IMG/VR virus record: IMGVR_UViG_3300042504_003724
Span: 1-30,948 of that record
DNA from: a virus
DNA: 30,948 nucleotides
Reading direction: 5' to 3' (one strand)
The notes beneath the pieces are model-generated. The model was not told the origin of the DNA and searched no databases. It saw only the letters and a list, made by a program, of their open reading frames with translations. A program made the translations under genes and the position numbers. This document shows, piece by piece, positions 14,796 through 23,209 of this stretch (positions are counted from its first letter, which is position 1; every line of letters begins with the position of its first letter).

Positions 14796-15572
14796 TTATG
14801 CCGAAAGGTCTCCGATGAGTACCCAGGTATCTGCTGCTCGTTTTATCAGCGTAGCACCAGACCACTGAGCACGAAGCTTACGTCCTGGAGTCGCGTTAAT
14901 CGTCACTCCAGAGCCCTGAGTGACAGTGCACTGACCTGAGCCGGTCTGGATAATCGTGATGTGAGTTCCAGTGGGGAAAGCAACCGAAGAATCTGGTGGA
15001 ACAGTTAATGTATTTGAAGTTCCCACACCCATTTCAACAATCTTATTTCTATCTGCAAGAACAAGTGTGTAGCTGGCTGCTTGAGCATTCGTCAACGGTT
15101 CGGCCAACTTGTTTCGACCTATTCCAGCATCTGAGGATATGTCTCCGTCGACGATAGTTCCATCTTCAATCATGTATGAAGTAATCACCGCTTGGTCTGT
15201 TCTTACAACTGCAGTACCTGCAATTTTGTCTGGGTCAATTTCTGCGCCGCTGGTAATATGAGTATCGCTAATAGCGTCATCAATAATCGTCAGTGAACCA
15301 GCGGCAGTCAATTGCACGTCTCCGGATATGGCGGTTGAAGTGGCAACACCAGAAGAGTTGTACATAACAATCTTGCCAGCATCGCTGTCCACAAGCCTAT
15401 TGAGAGGAACAGAATCCTCGGTTAGAGACGAACCCGCAACAGCACCCGAAGAGAACATTGCCGAGGGAATTGTTACAAGCACCCAACCAGAACCGTTGAA
15501 GGTCCAGGTCTTACCCGCACTTACGTGAAGGTCGCCTGATTGCGCGTCTGATGGAAAGTCAATTGCTGGCAT
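14796..15572 (-). CDS. Tail fibre protein with shared C-terminal tip domain
   Basis: Starting at the Met at 15572 gives 258 aa beginning MPAIDFPSDAQSGDL and GKTWTFNGSGW. This is the phage fibre opening motif (FPS-x-P-x-x-G-x-x-x-x-x-GK-x-W-x-x-NG-x-W), also present in the 58-aa gene at 21688-21864. A longer frame opens at 15596 but overlaps the upstream gene and lacks a ribosome site. The C-terminal 100 residues (TLTVPPDSSVAFPTGT, ITIIQTGSG, TPGRKLRAQWSG, WVLIGDLS) match the C-terminus of the 1265-aa fibre at 23206-27003, suggesting a common tip, trimerisation or receptor-contact domain. The middle carries short IxDGTIVDGDIS-type repeats typical of fibre shafts. Confidence 0.75.
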   Translation of the reverse strand: MPAIDFPSDAQSGDLHVSAGKTWTFNGSGWVLVTIPSAMFSSGAVAGSSLTEDSVPLNRLVDSDAGKIVMYNSSGVATSTAISGDVQLTAAGSLTIIDDAISDTHITSGAEIDPDKIAGTAVVRTDQAVITSYMIEDGTIVDGDISSDAGIGRNKLAEPLTNAQAASYTLVLADRNKIVEMGVGTSNTLTVPPDSSVAFPTGTHITIIQTGSGQCTVTQGSGVTINATPGRKLRAQWSGATLIKRAADTWVLIGDLSA

Positions 15573-15574
15573 GA

Positions 15575-18340
15575 TTAAGCCTGTGCTTCCGTCCATGAGA
15601 GGCGGGCAAACACTGTCGCAGTAGCAGAGCCAATGTTTGTAGCAACAATGTGCAATGTGTCTGGACCGTCTGGGTAAATGCCTGTTGTTGTTATCGTCGT
15701 GCCTCCGCCAAGAATTGAGTTACCAAGGTCTCGAACGTCTCCGAGGTCAATCTGCACACCACCGGTTCCACCAACAAAGAAACCACCAGTTACTTCACCA
15801 CCGCTAACAGTCGTTGATGTTCCTTGGTAGTCTGCAATTTGGGCCAAACTTGATGTAACCGCTGTTGGCTTTGCCCATGTACGAGAGTTTGATGGAACAC
15901 CATTCAGGATAGCCTGAACAAGAACGTTTGATGTAGACGAAGTCGTCGTTACGTCAAGGTTTCTTAGCACCAACTGCATTCTGTTAACAAGCTCTCTTTC
16001 ACCGAAGAACGCCGAGGTTCCGTTATCTGCTGATGGAGAGACGCGAATAGCAATCAAGGTTCGTGTTACTCCTGCACCGATAGAAATACCGGTTGTCTGA
16101 CCATAAGTAAACACGAGCGACTTGTCGTCGTCAAATCTTCCGTCCATGATTGCCGATGTACCCCAGTGAGATATTGAAGGCGCATACGTTGGGAATGCAA
16201 GCTCAACTCCAACTGGATTGGATGCTGAGTATGTAAATGCAAGAGCCGCGCTTGTTCCCATCGGGATTGCGTTTACTGTTGGGTTAGCCCCAGTCACAGC
16301 AGCACTCAACTTGATATTGGTGCCGCTAATTTGCTGAATGAATGTTCCGTCTGGTACGTCTGCTCCAGTGACTCTTTGACCGACTTGCAGTCCAGAGTTT
16401 GATGCGACAGTTCCATCGTTTGCTCCAGCAGCAATTGTTAAGGCGAGTGACGCGTTTCCTGTTTGCTGTCTTGTAAGACCAGTAAATGTTGTTGCAGTTT
16501 TACCAGTGTAGTTAATATATTCGTAACCAGTTGCTGTATTGAATACACACAATGTTCCAACGCTTGGGAATCCTGTTGTGCTTCCGACATTCATCGTTGT
16601 TGTTTCGGAGTCAGACAAAGTTCCAGTTAGCTGCGTATGTGGCGGCTGGCTGAGAGCTTCGTATCGAGCTGGAAGGTTTCCCGAACGCATGTATGCTTCG
16701 GCATTTGTGTTGTTGTTGATTATCTTGTGACAGTAAGTAACTTTTCCGTCTTTTGCACGCATACCCCAACGGATGAAACCAGCACCATACCAAGAATAGT
16801 CGATGTAGAACATCTGCATTCTTGAAAGGTCAACGTTGTAGCCGGAAGCTCCAGTTCCATCAAACTTGTCTAGATTCCATTCAGCTTGTGGATACTTTGT
16901 GTCCACTGTTTTGGAAACTGAAACCATGGTTGAAGTAGCACCACGCCATGCAGGGCTAATGGTCAATTCGGTGTTGCTTGCAATGTCTGTAATTCTGTAC
17001 GACTGACCTCGAGCAACGATATAGTCACCGATTTCAAGCTGACCAGCATATCTCGTTGGGAACGCTGCGTTTGTTTGAGTCACGGTGCATGAGCCATTTG
17101 TGAATGTTGACTTTCCAGAAATCTGGAATGTTGATGAACGTTTTACGGCCCACAACGTTTGCCCGTCAAATTCAAAGAACACTCCGTTTTGGTCGTCAAA
17201 CAAACCAATTCTGTTTACGTTTCCATACCAACCTGCAACGGTAATGTAATAAGGACCAGAAGCAAGAACGTTCGTTCCAGTCGAAGTTGCTGGAGTATAC
17301 GTAAATGTATTGTACCCAGTAATCGTATAAACGGTTGTTGTACCGTTAAAGATTGCCTCATTGGCGCCAAAAATAGTTATTGTCGAGCCTGGGTAGAGGT
17401 TATGCTTTTCCTTGGTTTGCACTGTAACCAAGTTTGTTGACGTGTTGTATGACAACTGGTCCAACTGAAGGTCTGGTTTGAGCAGTGTTCCAGATGACAT
17501 CTGGATGCCTTTTCCTGACTGATATCGGAAATAACGGCGTGTTTGACGTGCGGCTAGTTCATAGTTGGATGTTCCGTTGTTTGAGAAAATAACGCCGCCG
17601 TCAAAAGGTCTGTGTAGAAAGTTTCCTGATGGTGCCGTATAGACCGATGCGCTTGTTGCTGTAAGAGTCCCAGTTGGTGCAACTGGGGCATGATAAACAA
17701 ACTGCGTTGCGCTAATTATTCTTGAAACAAAGTTTGCTCCGTTTGGCGGGTTTGTGCCTGAAGTAGTAATTCCAGTTACTGCCACTTCGTTGCCGATTGA
17801 AAGACCGTGCGGAATTGTCGTGGTCACTGTAACTGCAGTGCCAGAATACGAAACTGTCGGAGCTGCGCCTATTTTTGCGTTTGTAAAAATAACACCAGTA
17901 AAAATTGAAGTCTTATTTGCATCAAAAATTGCTGTCAATGTTCCGGTGTTTACCGCTTTACCTGTGTATGTAAATGATGTATTTGTCGTAACAGATTCAA
18001 TTAGGTACGCACCGTTGGCAATAGATAGTTGTGTATCTCTGACGGTAATAGGCGTTCCAACAGCAAGCCCAGTTGTATCAGTCAGTGCAACCGTAACTGT
18101 TCTTGATGAAGTACTCATCGTGATGCCAGTAATCGACGATATAAAACTTGCCGAGTCATAAATAAACGGTCTATTTCCAACTGTCGTAAGGTTTTCCCAC
18201 TTTGAAATTTGTGTTCCATACTCAAAGTCGGTGTCAATCAACGACTGTGGCTGTGAGACTCTTAACTTTTGGACAGGGTCAAAAAGTACTTCTTCTGGTG
18301 TAATCGGCGTTAAGCCAGGTGGTATTTGGTTAAGACCCAT
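15575..18340 (-). CDS. Large virion structural protein, probably tail/baseplate (921 aa)
   Basis: The protein is long, beta-rich and low in Cys. Its N-terminus contains LTPITPEEVLFDPVQKLRVSQPQSLIDTDFEYG. Immediately after come repeated Ig-like segments with the pattern V-T-V-x-T-x-x-x-HGL-x-x-G-x-x-x-x-V (for example TIPHGLSIGNEVAVTG and KEKHNLYPGSTITIFG), which I read as repeated beta-sandwich modules. The middle (about 420-530) is a more compact domain with FDGTGASGYNVDLSRMQMFYIDYSWYG and GFIRWGM; the C-terminus returns to beta sandwich. Similar large proteins occur in the tail gene clusters of aquatic myoviruses, but I cannot name an orthologue. It overlaps the 103-aa structural gene by 1 nt and the next gene starts 2 nt after it. 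Confidence 0.65.
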   Translation of the reverse strand: MGLNQIPPGLTPITPEEVLFDPVQKLRVSQPQSLIDTDFEYGTQISKWENLTTVGNRPFIYDSASFISSITGITMSTSSRTVTVALTDTTGLAVGTPITVRDTQLSIANGAYLIESVTTNTSFTYTGKAVNTGTLTAIFDANKTSIFTGVIFTNAKIGAAPTVSYSGTAVTVTTTIPHGLSIGNEVAVTGITTSGTNPPNGANFVSRIISATQFVYHAPVAPTGTLTATSASVYTAPSGNFLHRPFDGGVIFSNNGTSNYELAARQTRRYFRYQSGKGIQMSSGTLLKPDLQLDQLSYNTSTNLVTVQTKEKHNLYPGSTITIFGANEAIFNGTTTVYTITGYNTFTYTPATSTGTNVLASGPYYITVAGWYGNVNRIGLFDDQNGVFFEFDGQTLWAVKRSSTFQISGKSTFTNGSCTVTQTNAAFPTRYAGQLEIGDYIVARGQSYRITDIASNTELTISPAWRGATSTMVSVSKTVDTKYPQAEWNLDKFDGTGASGYNVDLSRMQMFYIDYSWYGAGFIRWGMRAKDGKVTYCHKIINNNTNAEAYMRSGNLPARYEALSQPPHTQLTGTLSDSETTTMNVGSTTGFPSVGTLCVFNTATGYEYINYTGKTATTFTGLTRQQTGNASLALTIAAGANDGTVASNSGLQVGQRVTGADVPDGTFIQQISGTNIKLSAAVTGANPTVNAIPMGTSAALAFTYSASNPVGVELAFPTYAPSISHWGTSAIMDGRFDDDKSLVFTYGQTTGISIGAGVTRTLIAIRVSPSADNGTSAFFGERELVNRMQLVLRNLDVTTTSSTSNVLVQAILNGVPSNSRTWAKPTAVTSSLAQIADYQGTSTTVSGGEVTGGFFVGGTGGVQIDLGDVRDLGNSILGGGTTITTTGIYPDGPDTLHIVATNIGSATATVFARLSWTEAQA

Positions 18341-18651
18341 TACGCTATCTCCATCCCGCTGATGTGGAATTTAATGTCAGTTGAGTTTGCATTTCCAGTA
18401 ATTGTGTCGCCAGCCGTAAGAACCTGCTTTAGGTCAAGCGAAATAACCGAATTTCCTGGTATCTCTAAGGTTGGAACAAGAGGAATTCCGTCGAGATTGA
18501 GCGAGTATGTTCCTCCAGCTACGGCGTTATTAGCCACAACAACATTAGTTACTACAGTGGTCGTCAGAGACGGCACGGTGTACAGCGTTGTCGCCGGGTT
18601 AGTGTAAACAGTTGCGGCGCCCCTGAATAGGACCTTAGCTGTATTAGCCAT
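18340..18651 (-). CDS. Small virion structural protein (103 aa)
   Basis: A beta-rich protein of about 100 residues with alternating strands (TTLYTVPSLTTTVVTNVVVANN, about 22-43; GGTYSLNLDGIPLVP, about 47-61; NSVISLDLKQVLTAGDTI, about 68-85). The layout of an N-terminal strand pair, a TVPS turn and a closing AGDTITG hairpin is common for small tail or neck accessory proteins of large phages. It sits between the 1006-aa fibre and the 921-aa structural protein, its stop overlapping the next start by 1 nt. Exact location on the virion is unknown. Confidence 0.6.
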   Translation of the reverse strand: MANTAKVLFRGAATVYTNPATTLYTVPSLTTTVVTNVVVANNAVAGGTYSLNLDGIPLVPTLEIPGNSVISLDLKQVLTAGDTITGNANSTDIKFHISGMEIA

Positions 18652-18667
18652 TTATTGCTCCAGTCAT

Positions 18668-21600
18668 TTAGAACGCTCCCATGATAGACGCTACGTTGAC
18701 GTCGTCGGTGCTAGTCGAGCGAGATACAAGCACCCATGAACCGTCATAGTAAACAAACACTTCGCTTGTCGTATTTTTGAACCAGAATTGACCGTTTGCA
18801 GGGTTTTCTGGTGACTCTGAACCAATAACAGCGCCGATACCAGATGCGCCAATTTCAATCCAGTAACCATCGTAGTACACAAAGGTGATAGCTGAGTCTG
18901 TTTCAAACCAGAAGTCTCCTAGGTCCGGAGATGCTGGAGGAGTGGTGCCGAGTGTCATCTTTGCACCCTGGTCGATTATCTTATAGGTGCTTCCGTCCCT
19001 AGTGGACTCCCATCTATCCAGTGTCTCATTCCACCTGATTTCAACGCTTGCGCTTGAGCCTCTGTCAATTTTGATTGCCCCATCAAGCGTTGGAGCCCCA
19101 ACTGTTCCGGCATTAAGAACAATTTCGCCACTAGAAACATTGAGGGACGCCTGATTTGTTACTTCTGTGTTCGTTGCAAAAAGATTTTGCACGACAAGTG
19201 TGTCAAATTGCACGCAAGCACTAGTGCCGACGGCTTGTCCGATAGAGATTATTGGAGTAGCAGATTCTCCAGCGTTGTCTGTAATTGTTATACCTGTTCC
19301 AGCAACCAGATTGGCTACATAGTTGCCAGTTGTGTCGGTTCCCATTACTACGGAGTTTGGTTGAATCGCTGTCGACATTGTCACATTGCCAAGGTCGGTG
19401 AAAGTCACCGAACCAGAAACATCGCCAGAAAGCGTCAGAATTGGCGATACACCAGTAATAACTGGGCTAGTTAAAGTTTTGTTTGTTAACGTATCCGTGG
19501 TATTAGTACCGACAAGAGTCGTTGTTGCATCTGGGAAAGATATAACCCTGTCTGCTGTTGGGTTTGCAAATGTGATTACTGTTTCAAATTCGTCTGGCGT
19601 TGAGCCTTCAAAAGTAATGCCTCCGCCAAATTTGACTTCCGGGCTTCCAGACGAGATTGACGAAGCAGGGGTTTCGACGGGTGTGTATTTGAACTGAAAC
19701 GCAGACGAGACTTGAGCAACAGTAAAGCTGCCGTTGTAGCCTTCTTGTGTCGCTCCAGAAACCGTAATCCTTGCTCCGACATAAAGGCCGTGCTCGGAAA
19801 GAGTATTCACGGTGGCAAGATTGGTTCCAGCGTTATAGGTAAGGTTTCCGTTGACGGTTAGGTTCGTGTTACCTATAGACAGTCCAGCAAAAAGAGGTGA
19901 ATCACTTGAGCCGATAGGTTGTCCGATACTTATGGTCGGAGTTCCAGCCTCCTGCGCAACTCCGTTAGTTAGAGATACGCCAGTTCCGGCGATAACTGAA
20001 GCAACATAGTTTCCGCTTGTATCAGTGTTTAGGTCAACTAAATCTGGAACCCAAGCTGTTCCGTTCCACTTAAGAAACTGTCCATTTGTTGGTGTTGGTG
20101 CAGTGACATCTGAAAGGCCGTCTAGGCCGTGATTGGATATTGATGAAACTGTTGCAGCGTTTCCAGATATGCTTCCATCAACAGAACCAGTCACATTCCC
20201 AACCAGGTTGCCTGTGACGTTTCCGAATACGTTTCCTGTCAGATTGCCAAGAACGTCTCCACTAACGCTACCAGAAACATTCCCCAAAACGTTTCCGATG
20301 ACGTTTCCTGTTACGTTACCAACATGTAATCCTGTTGTTGTACCAGAAACATTTCCAACCACGTTGCCATAAAGAGGACCATAAAATGAACCACTTGCGC
20401 TTCCGTCAAATGTTCCAATTACATCGCCATCAACTGTTCCAATCAGTTCTCCAAAATGTGTTCCTACTAAGTTGCCAACAAATTCCGACGCATACATATT
20501 ATTGTTAGCGGTTACATTTTGGAAAAAGGTCGGGTTTAGTAGGTCTGCCTTGTCGTTTAATTGTGATTGAATATTTGCGCTTGCACTATTAAGGAATTCA
20601 AGCTGATTCTTGGTTGTACCAAGTTCGAACAACTTGTTTAAGTCCGAAGAGCTTGCCTGCAACCCGGTTATATCCGAAGTGCCGAGACTTATGTTGGCGG
20701 AACCATCAAATAACTGACCACCAATAAATCTTGGTGTTTTGAGAACTTGAGCCTCTGCCGCAATTCCATTCAGGTACCCAGTAATCCCGGCAAAAGTAAC
20801 ACTCGAGCTTGGAGATACATCCTGCCCAATAGACAGTTGATTGCCTGTTTTTGTAATTCCTGTTCCTGCGAAAATTACAGCAGTGCCAGAGAACTGGGTA
20901 AATGAAATATTGTCCGTCCCAATAATATGAGCGCCGTCGGTCCCTGTGCCGGTTGTAACCACCAAGAATGCCTGAGAGACGTTTGTCGAACCCCCAGCAA
21001 CAAACGCCGCATCTCCAGGGTTTGGAGTTGCATAATAAGAACTTGTGTCAAAATCTTCAGAGCGAGTAAGAACCCATGGAACAGATACGCTTCCCTGCGT
21101 GGTCACATCATAAATACCGTTATGGACAGCGTTTGCCTGATTTTTTACAATAATTCTGTTTCCAGTTGAAGCATTGGTGCCGTCAACGACAAGTCGAGCG
21201 CTTGCAGATGCGGTCAAAGTTGCACCAACACCGCCTGTTCCGTTGTTGTATGTTGGGGTATTTGGCAGAGCGGCGGCGGTGGCAAGATTGGCGGATTCGT
21301 GCCAATTAATCGAAGAAGCAATCCCGTCAACATACGCTTTGGTTGCTACATGACTATCATTTACTGGCAGGTTCCCTATAGTTACCTGGGCAAATGTTGG
21401 CGAAGCTGAAGTTCCTACAGATTGAGGAAGCGATATTGTTGGGGTGGAGCCAGAACCAGAGTTGCCAGTTATCGTCAAGCCAGTTCCAGCGACTAGCGAT
21501 TCAACGTAATTTGCACCCTCTAGGGAGCCATAAAAATAATCAAGCCCAGTCCATTCGGTGGAGCCGTCACCAAGCTTTATCTTGCCAGTGTCGGACTCAA

Positions 21601-21688
21601 GGCCTATTTCTCCGGCGGAAAGTACTGGGTCAACCGATGTCCATGTGGCAGCCAGGTCGCGACGGAACAGAATCTTCTTATAAGCCAT
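18668..21688 (-). CDS. Long tail fibre with tetrad repeat shaft (1006 aa)
   Basis: Residues about 23-50 (LSAGEIGLESDTGKIKLGDGSTEWTGL) form the small N-terminal fibre domain found in many phage fibres and in the Bordetella Mtd family. Residues about 110-270 (AYVDGIAS..., GNRIIVKNQ, NGIYDVTTQG) are a common fibre domain. Residues 403-510 are 27 uninterrupted (V/L/F)-x-G-(N/S/T/D) tetrads, probably a thin beta-structured shaft. Three copies of GTG-x-x-x-T...SIGQ-x-(V/I)G(T/S)S modules and two C-terminal P-x-x-GDFWF-type repeats (YYDGYW, YYDGSW) complete it. It should be a host-binding adhesin. The start overlaps the stop of the 58-aa gene by 1 nt (TAATG). Confidence 0.85.
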   Translation of the reverse strand: MAYKKILFRRDLAATWTSVDPVLSAGEIGLESDTGKIKLGDGSTEWTGLDYFYGSLEGANYVESLVAGTGLTITGNSGSGSTPTISLPQSVGTSASPTFAQVTIGNLPVNDSHVATKAYVDGIASSINWHESANLATAAALPNTPTYNNGTGGVGATLTASASARLVVDGTNASTGNRIIVKNQANAVHNGIYDVTTQGSVSVPWVLTRSEDFDTSSYYATPNPGDAAFVAGGSTNVSQAFLVVTTGTGTDGAHIIGTDNISFTQFSGTAVIFAGTGITKTGNQLSIGQDVSPSSSVTFAGITGYLNGIAAEAQVLKTPRFIGGQLFDGSANISLGTSDITGLQASSSDLNKLFELGTTKNQLEFLNSASANIQSQLNDKADLLNPTFFQNVTANNNMYASEFVGNLVGTHFGELIGTVDGDVIGTFDGSASGSFYGPLYGNVVGNVSGTTTGLHVGNVTGNVIGNVLGNVSGSVSGDVLGNLTGNVFGNVTGNLVGNVTGSVDGSISGNAATVSSISNHGLDGLSDVTAPTPTNGQFLKWNGTAWVPDLVDLNTDTSGNYVASVIAGTGVSLTNGVAQEAGTPTISIGQPIGSSDSPLFAGLSIGNTNLTVNGNLTYNAGTNLATVNTLSEHGLYVGARITVSGATQEGYNGSFTVAQVSSAFQFKYTPVETPASSISSGSPEVKFGGGITFEGSTPDEFETVITFANPTADRVISFPDATTTLVGTNTTDTLTNKTLTSPVITGVSPILTLSGDVSGSVTFTDLGNVTMSTAIQPNSVVMGTDTTGNYVANLVAGTGITITDNAGESATPIISIGQAVGTSACVQFDTLVVQNLFATNTEVTNQASLNVSSGEIVLNAGTVGAPTLDGAIKIDRGSSASVEIRWNETLDRWESTRDGSTYKIIDQGAKMTLGTTPPASPDLGDFWFETDSAITFVYYDGYWIEIGASGIGAVIGSESPENPANGQFWFKNTTSEVFVYYDGSWVLVSRSTSTDDVNVASIMGAF
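20159..20482 (-). repeat. 27-unit tetrapeptide repeat (fibre shaft)
   Basis: It encodes residues 403-510 of the 1006-aa fibre as 27 consecutive tetrads with Gly at every third position of the tetrad (for example VTGN, VIGN, VLGN). The 12-nt units are diverged at synonymous sites. Similar tetrad runs are known in phage fibres. Confidence 0.9.
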
Positions 21689-21864
21689 TAAGCATTTCCT
21701 CCGTCAGCAGTTGACAGTTCGTCTTCGATTTCCGTTATAGAGAAACCACCGTCAATTATCGCATACTGTATTCTCTTCCAGAACAAACCATTCCAGGACC
21801 ATGCTTTTCCTGCTACAACAAACTCATCATCTGTTGACGGAGAGGAAGGAAACGTGATTGCCAT
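21688..21864 (-). CDS. Small fibre-type protein (58 aa)
   Basis: An ATG at 21864 opens a 58-codon frame closed by TAA at 21688-21690. That TAA overlaps the ATG of the 1006-aa fibre (TAATG), a typical coupled junction, and the frame fills an otherwise empty 196-nt gap. The protein opens MAITFPSSPSTDDEF and continues AGKAWSWNGLFWKRI. It therefore has the same FPS...GK-x-W-x-x-NG-x-xW module that opens the 258-aa fibre protein at 14796-15572. It is probably a small fibre or baseplate accessory subunit or a remnant N-terminal module. The coding call is supported by position and homology to its neighbour. Confidence 0.7.
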   Translation of the reverse strand: MAITFPSSPSTDDEFVVAGKAWSWNGLFWKRIQYAIIDGGFSITEIEDELSTADGGNA

Positions 21865-21884
21865 ACGGGCAATTATCCCACATT

Positions 21885-22127
21885 CTACTCGACAACAGTT
21901 TCAAGTCTCCCGGCTTCCATTAGCTTTTTTGAAAACGTGTTGAGCCCATGAATCAAACCAAGTGGTTCTGGAATGTTCAGCTCAACGCAGATGTCTATTA
22001 GTTTCCCGTCTCGAATGTCGGTCCAGGCATCAATCATTGCTTGTGCCCCAGATTTACCACTGATGTGGTATTTATCTGAAATGAGCTGAATCAGGTCGTC
22101 GTCGTAATTCCAGGTCTTAATTTCCAT
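21885..22127 (-). CDS. Hypothetical protein (80 aa)
   Basis: Not recognised. The sequence MEIKTWNYDDDLIQL..., followed by AMIDAWTDIRDGKLIDIC and LGLIHGLNTFSKKLMEAG, looks helical and soluble, with several acidic patches. It lies between the 58-aa gene and the oppositely oriented zinc-ribbon-like gene, whose start is only 14 nt away. No structural-protein signature is visible, so it may be a regulatory or accessory insert together with its divergent neighbour. Confidence 0.55.
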   Translation of the reverse strand: MEIKTWNYDDDLIQLISDKYHISGKSGAQAMIDAWTDIRDGKLIDICVELNIPEPLGLIHGLNTFSKKLMEAGRLETVVE

Positions 22128-22141
22128 GATATAAACTTACT

Positions 22142-22378
22142 ATGAATATGACCAACCCATGGCAGGAGTATAAAAAGAAATTAGGCGACACTCGTCCATG
22201 GGACATGTTTAATCAAAACATTGAACAAGCCTCGGGCGAAGAAGCGTTAAGGCGTTTGTCCATCTGTGAAGAGTGTCCGAGCCTCTTGAAATTGACACAT
22301 CAGTGCAAAGAGTGTGGATGTTTTATGAAGATGAAGACAAAATTAAAGCACGCTGCGTGTCCACTAAAAAAGTGGTAA
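22142..22378 (+). CDS. Cys-rich zinc-ribbon-like protein on the opposite strand (78 aa)
   Basis: The C-terminal half has six Cys: Cys42-x2-Cys45, Cys55-x2-Cys58-x-Cys60 and Cys73 (CEECPSL, CKECGCFM, ACPLKKW). The spacing suggests binding of one zinc ion or more. Small proteins with the pattern C-x2-C...T-x-x-C-x2-CGC-x-M-x-x-K-T...CP-x-x-x-W are frequent in aquatic phages. I believe they are uncharacterised. The N-terminus is helical and charged. It is the only plus-strand gene between 3112 and 30538, divergent from 21885-22127 (14 nt) and convergent with 22385-22603 (6 nt). A TATAAAC at 22131-22137 just before the ATG might be a promoter element giving a leaderless message; this is weak. Confidence 0.7.
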   Translation: MNMTNPWQEYKKKLGDTRPWDMFNQNIEQASGEEALRRLSICEECPSLLKLTHQCKECGCFMKMKTKLKHAACPLKKW

Positions 22379-22384
22379 AAATTC

Positions 22385-22603
22385 CTAGGTCCACATTTGA
22401 CCAATCTTTGGCAAATTTCCGTCAGCAGGAAAGCCCCCTTCGAGAATGTGGATTTGTGGACTTGAACTAAGGCATGCAATTTTTCTCTCCGCCGCTGGTG
22501 GCAGTACCTCGATGTAGGCTATCTCCCCATCAACAGTGAATAAAAATGTTGGAAACCCTGTTAGGTTGGGTACCGCCATACTGTTTTCGTCTTGAATGCT
22601 CAT
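22385..22603 (-). CDS. Hypothetical protein (72 aa)
   Basis: Not recognised. I prefer the ATG at 22603 because AGGA lies 6 nt upstream on the coding strand; a GTG at 22645 would add 14 residues. The protein starts MSIQDENSMAVPNL. A central strand pair, FPTFLFTVDGEIAYIEVLPP (about 17-36), is followed by ACLSSSPQIHIL (about 44-55). It resembles a small beta domain, perhaps a tail accessory. It follows the Cys-rich PPFF protein and is convergent with the zinc-ribbon-like gene. Confidence 0.5.
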   Translation of the reverse strand: MSIQDENSMAVPNLTGFPTFLFTVDGEIAYIEVLPPAAERKIACLSSSPQIHILEGGFPADGNLPKIGQMWT

Positions 22604-22660
22604 TGTCTTTCCTGCTTTCTGGATTAATTGTTTTCTTAAATTCACTACCTATTTTAATCA

Positions 22661-23209
22661 TCAGCATGAACCAACTCCTGCGCAGCCTGTAAAATTCGCA
22701 AATGTTGCTGGGCATCCACAATTCGGGTCGCCATAAGCATCCCAAATTCCACCAAAAAAACAGCCCTGTGCGGTGGAGTTTGGAGAACAGTCAGTAAACG
22801 TATACATGTAGGCGTAAGCCGAGCCGCATACGTATCCAGCGCATGGGTCGAAAGCTGGTGGGAAAAACGGTGGGAAGAATGGCGGAAAAAACGGTGGGAA
22901 ATATGGTGGGGCAACAGGAGAAACAGAATTGGTCGCAGAGGAAGCAGCGGTCACTCCAGAACCACTTACAGTTGTGACTGTAAACGTGTAAGCGGTGCCG
23001 TTGCTCAAACCAGTAATTATTATTGGAGAACCTATTCCCGCTGCGGTTATTCCCCCAGGATTTGATGTTACAAGATAGGAAACTTCTCCTTTTCCTTTAT
23101 GCACGGGAAGCGTAAAAGAAACAGTTGCTAGAGCATTTCCTGCCGTAGCAGAAACGTTGGTTGGAAGGTCAACAAACTTTCCACCGCTTGCGTGATTGCC
23201 CGAAATCAC
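22661..23209 (-). CDS. FN3 virion protein with short PPFF repeat and Cys-rich tail
   Basis: The 182-aa protein has three parts. One FN3-like domain spans about 12-98 (TGLSNGTAYTFTVTT at 66-80 matches the fourth FN3 of the 414-aa protein). A PPYF-PPFF-PPFF-PPFF-PPAF tract covers 101-120. A tail (121-182) has eight Cys at 123, 128, 141, 150, 164, 166, 176 and 182. The even number of Cys suggests a disulfide-stabilised or metal-binding tip, rich in aromatic and small residues. NSV-x-PVAPPYFPP is shared with the 414-aa protein, so both are built from the same module. It overlaps the 1265-aa fibre stop by 4 nt (ATGA). A host-contact role is likely but not shown. Confidence 0.7.
   Translation of the reverse strand: MISGNHASGGKFVDLPTNVSATAGNALATVSFTLPVHKGKGEVSYLVTSNPGGITAAGIGSPIIITGLSNGTAYTFTVTTVSGSGVTAASSATNSVSPVAPPYFPPFFPPFFPPFFPPAFDPCAGYVCGSAYAYMYTFTDCSPNSTAQGCFFGGIWDAYGDPNCGCPATFANFTGCAGVGSC
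22850..22909 (-). repeat. Short PPFF-encoding repeat (5 units)
   Basis: Five 12-nt units encode PPYF, three PPFF and PPAF at residues 101-120 of the 182-aa protein. It is the second occurrence of the tract at 13566-13697. Confidence 0.85.

Noticed and set aside
18668-21688. Long plus-strand frames opposite the fibre genes
   Set aside because: They are shadows of low-complexity coding repeats, with no ribosome sites and unnatural composition.
22130-22141. T4-type late promoter TATAAATA near the zinc-ribbon gene
   Set aside because: Only a partial match (TATAAACT) and too close to the ATG to be convincing.
22530-22745. Minus-strand 71-aa frame overlapping two genes
   Set aside because: It overlaps the Cys-rich protein gene and the 72-aa gene in another frame and shows no family features.
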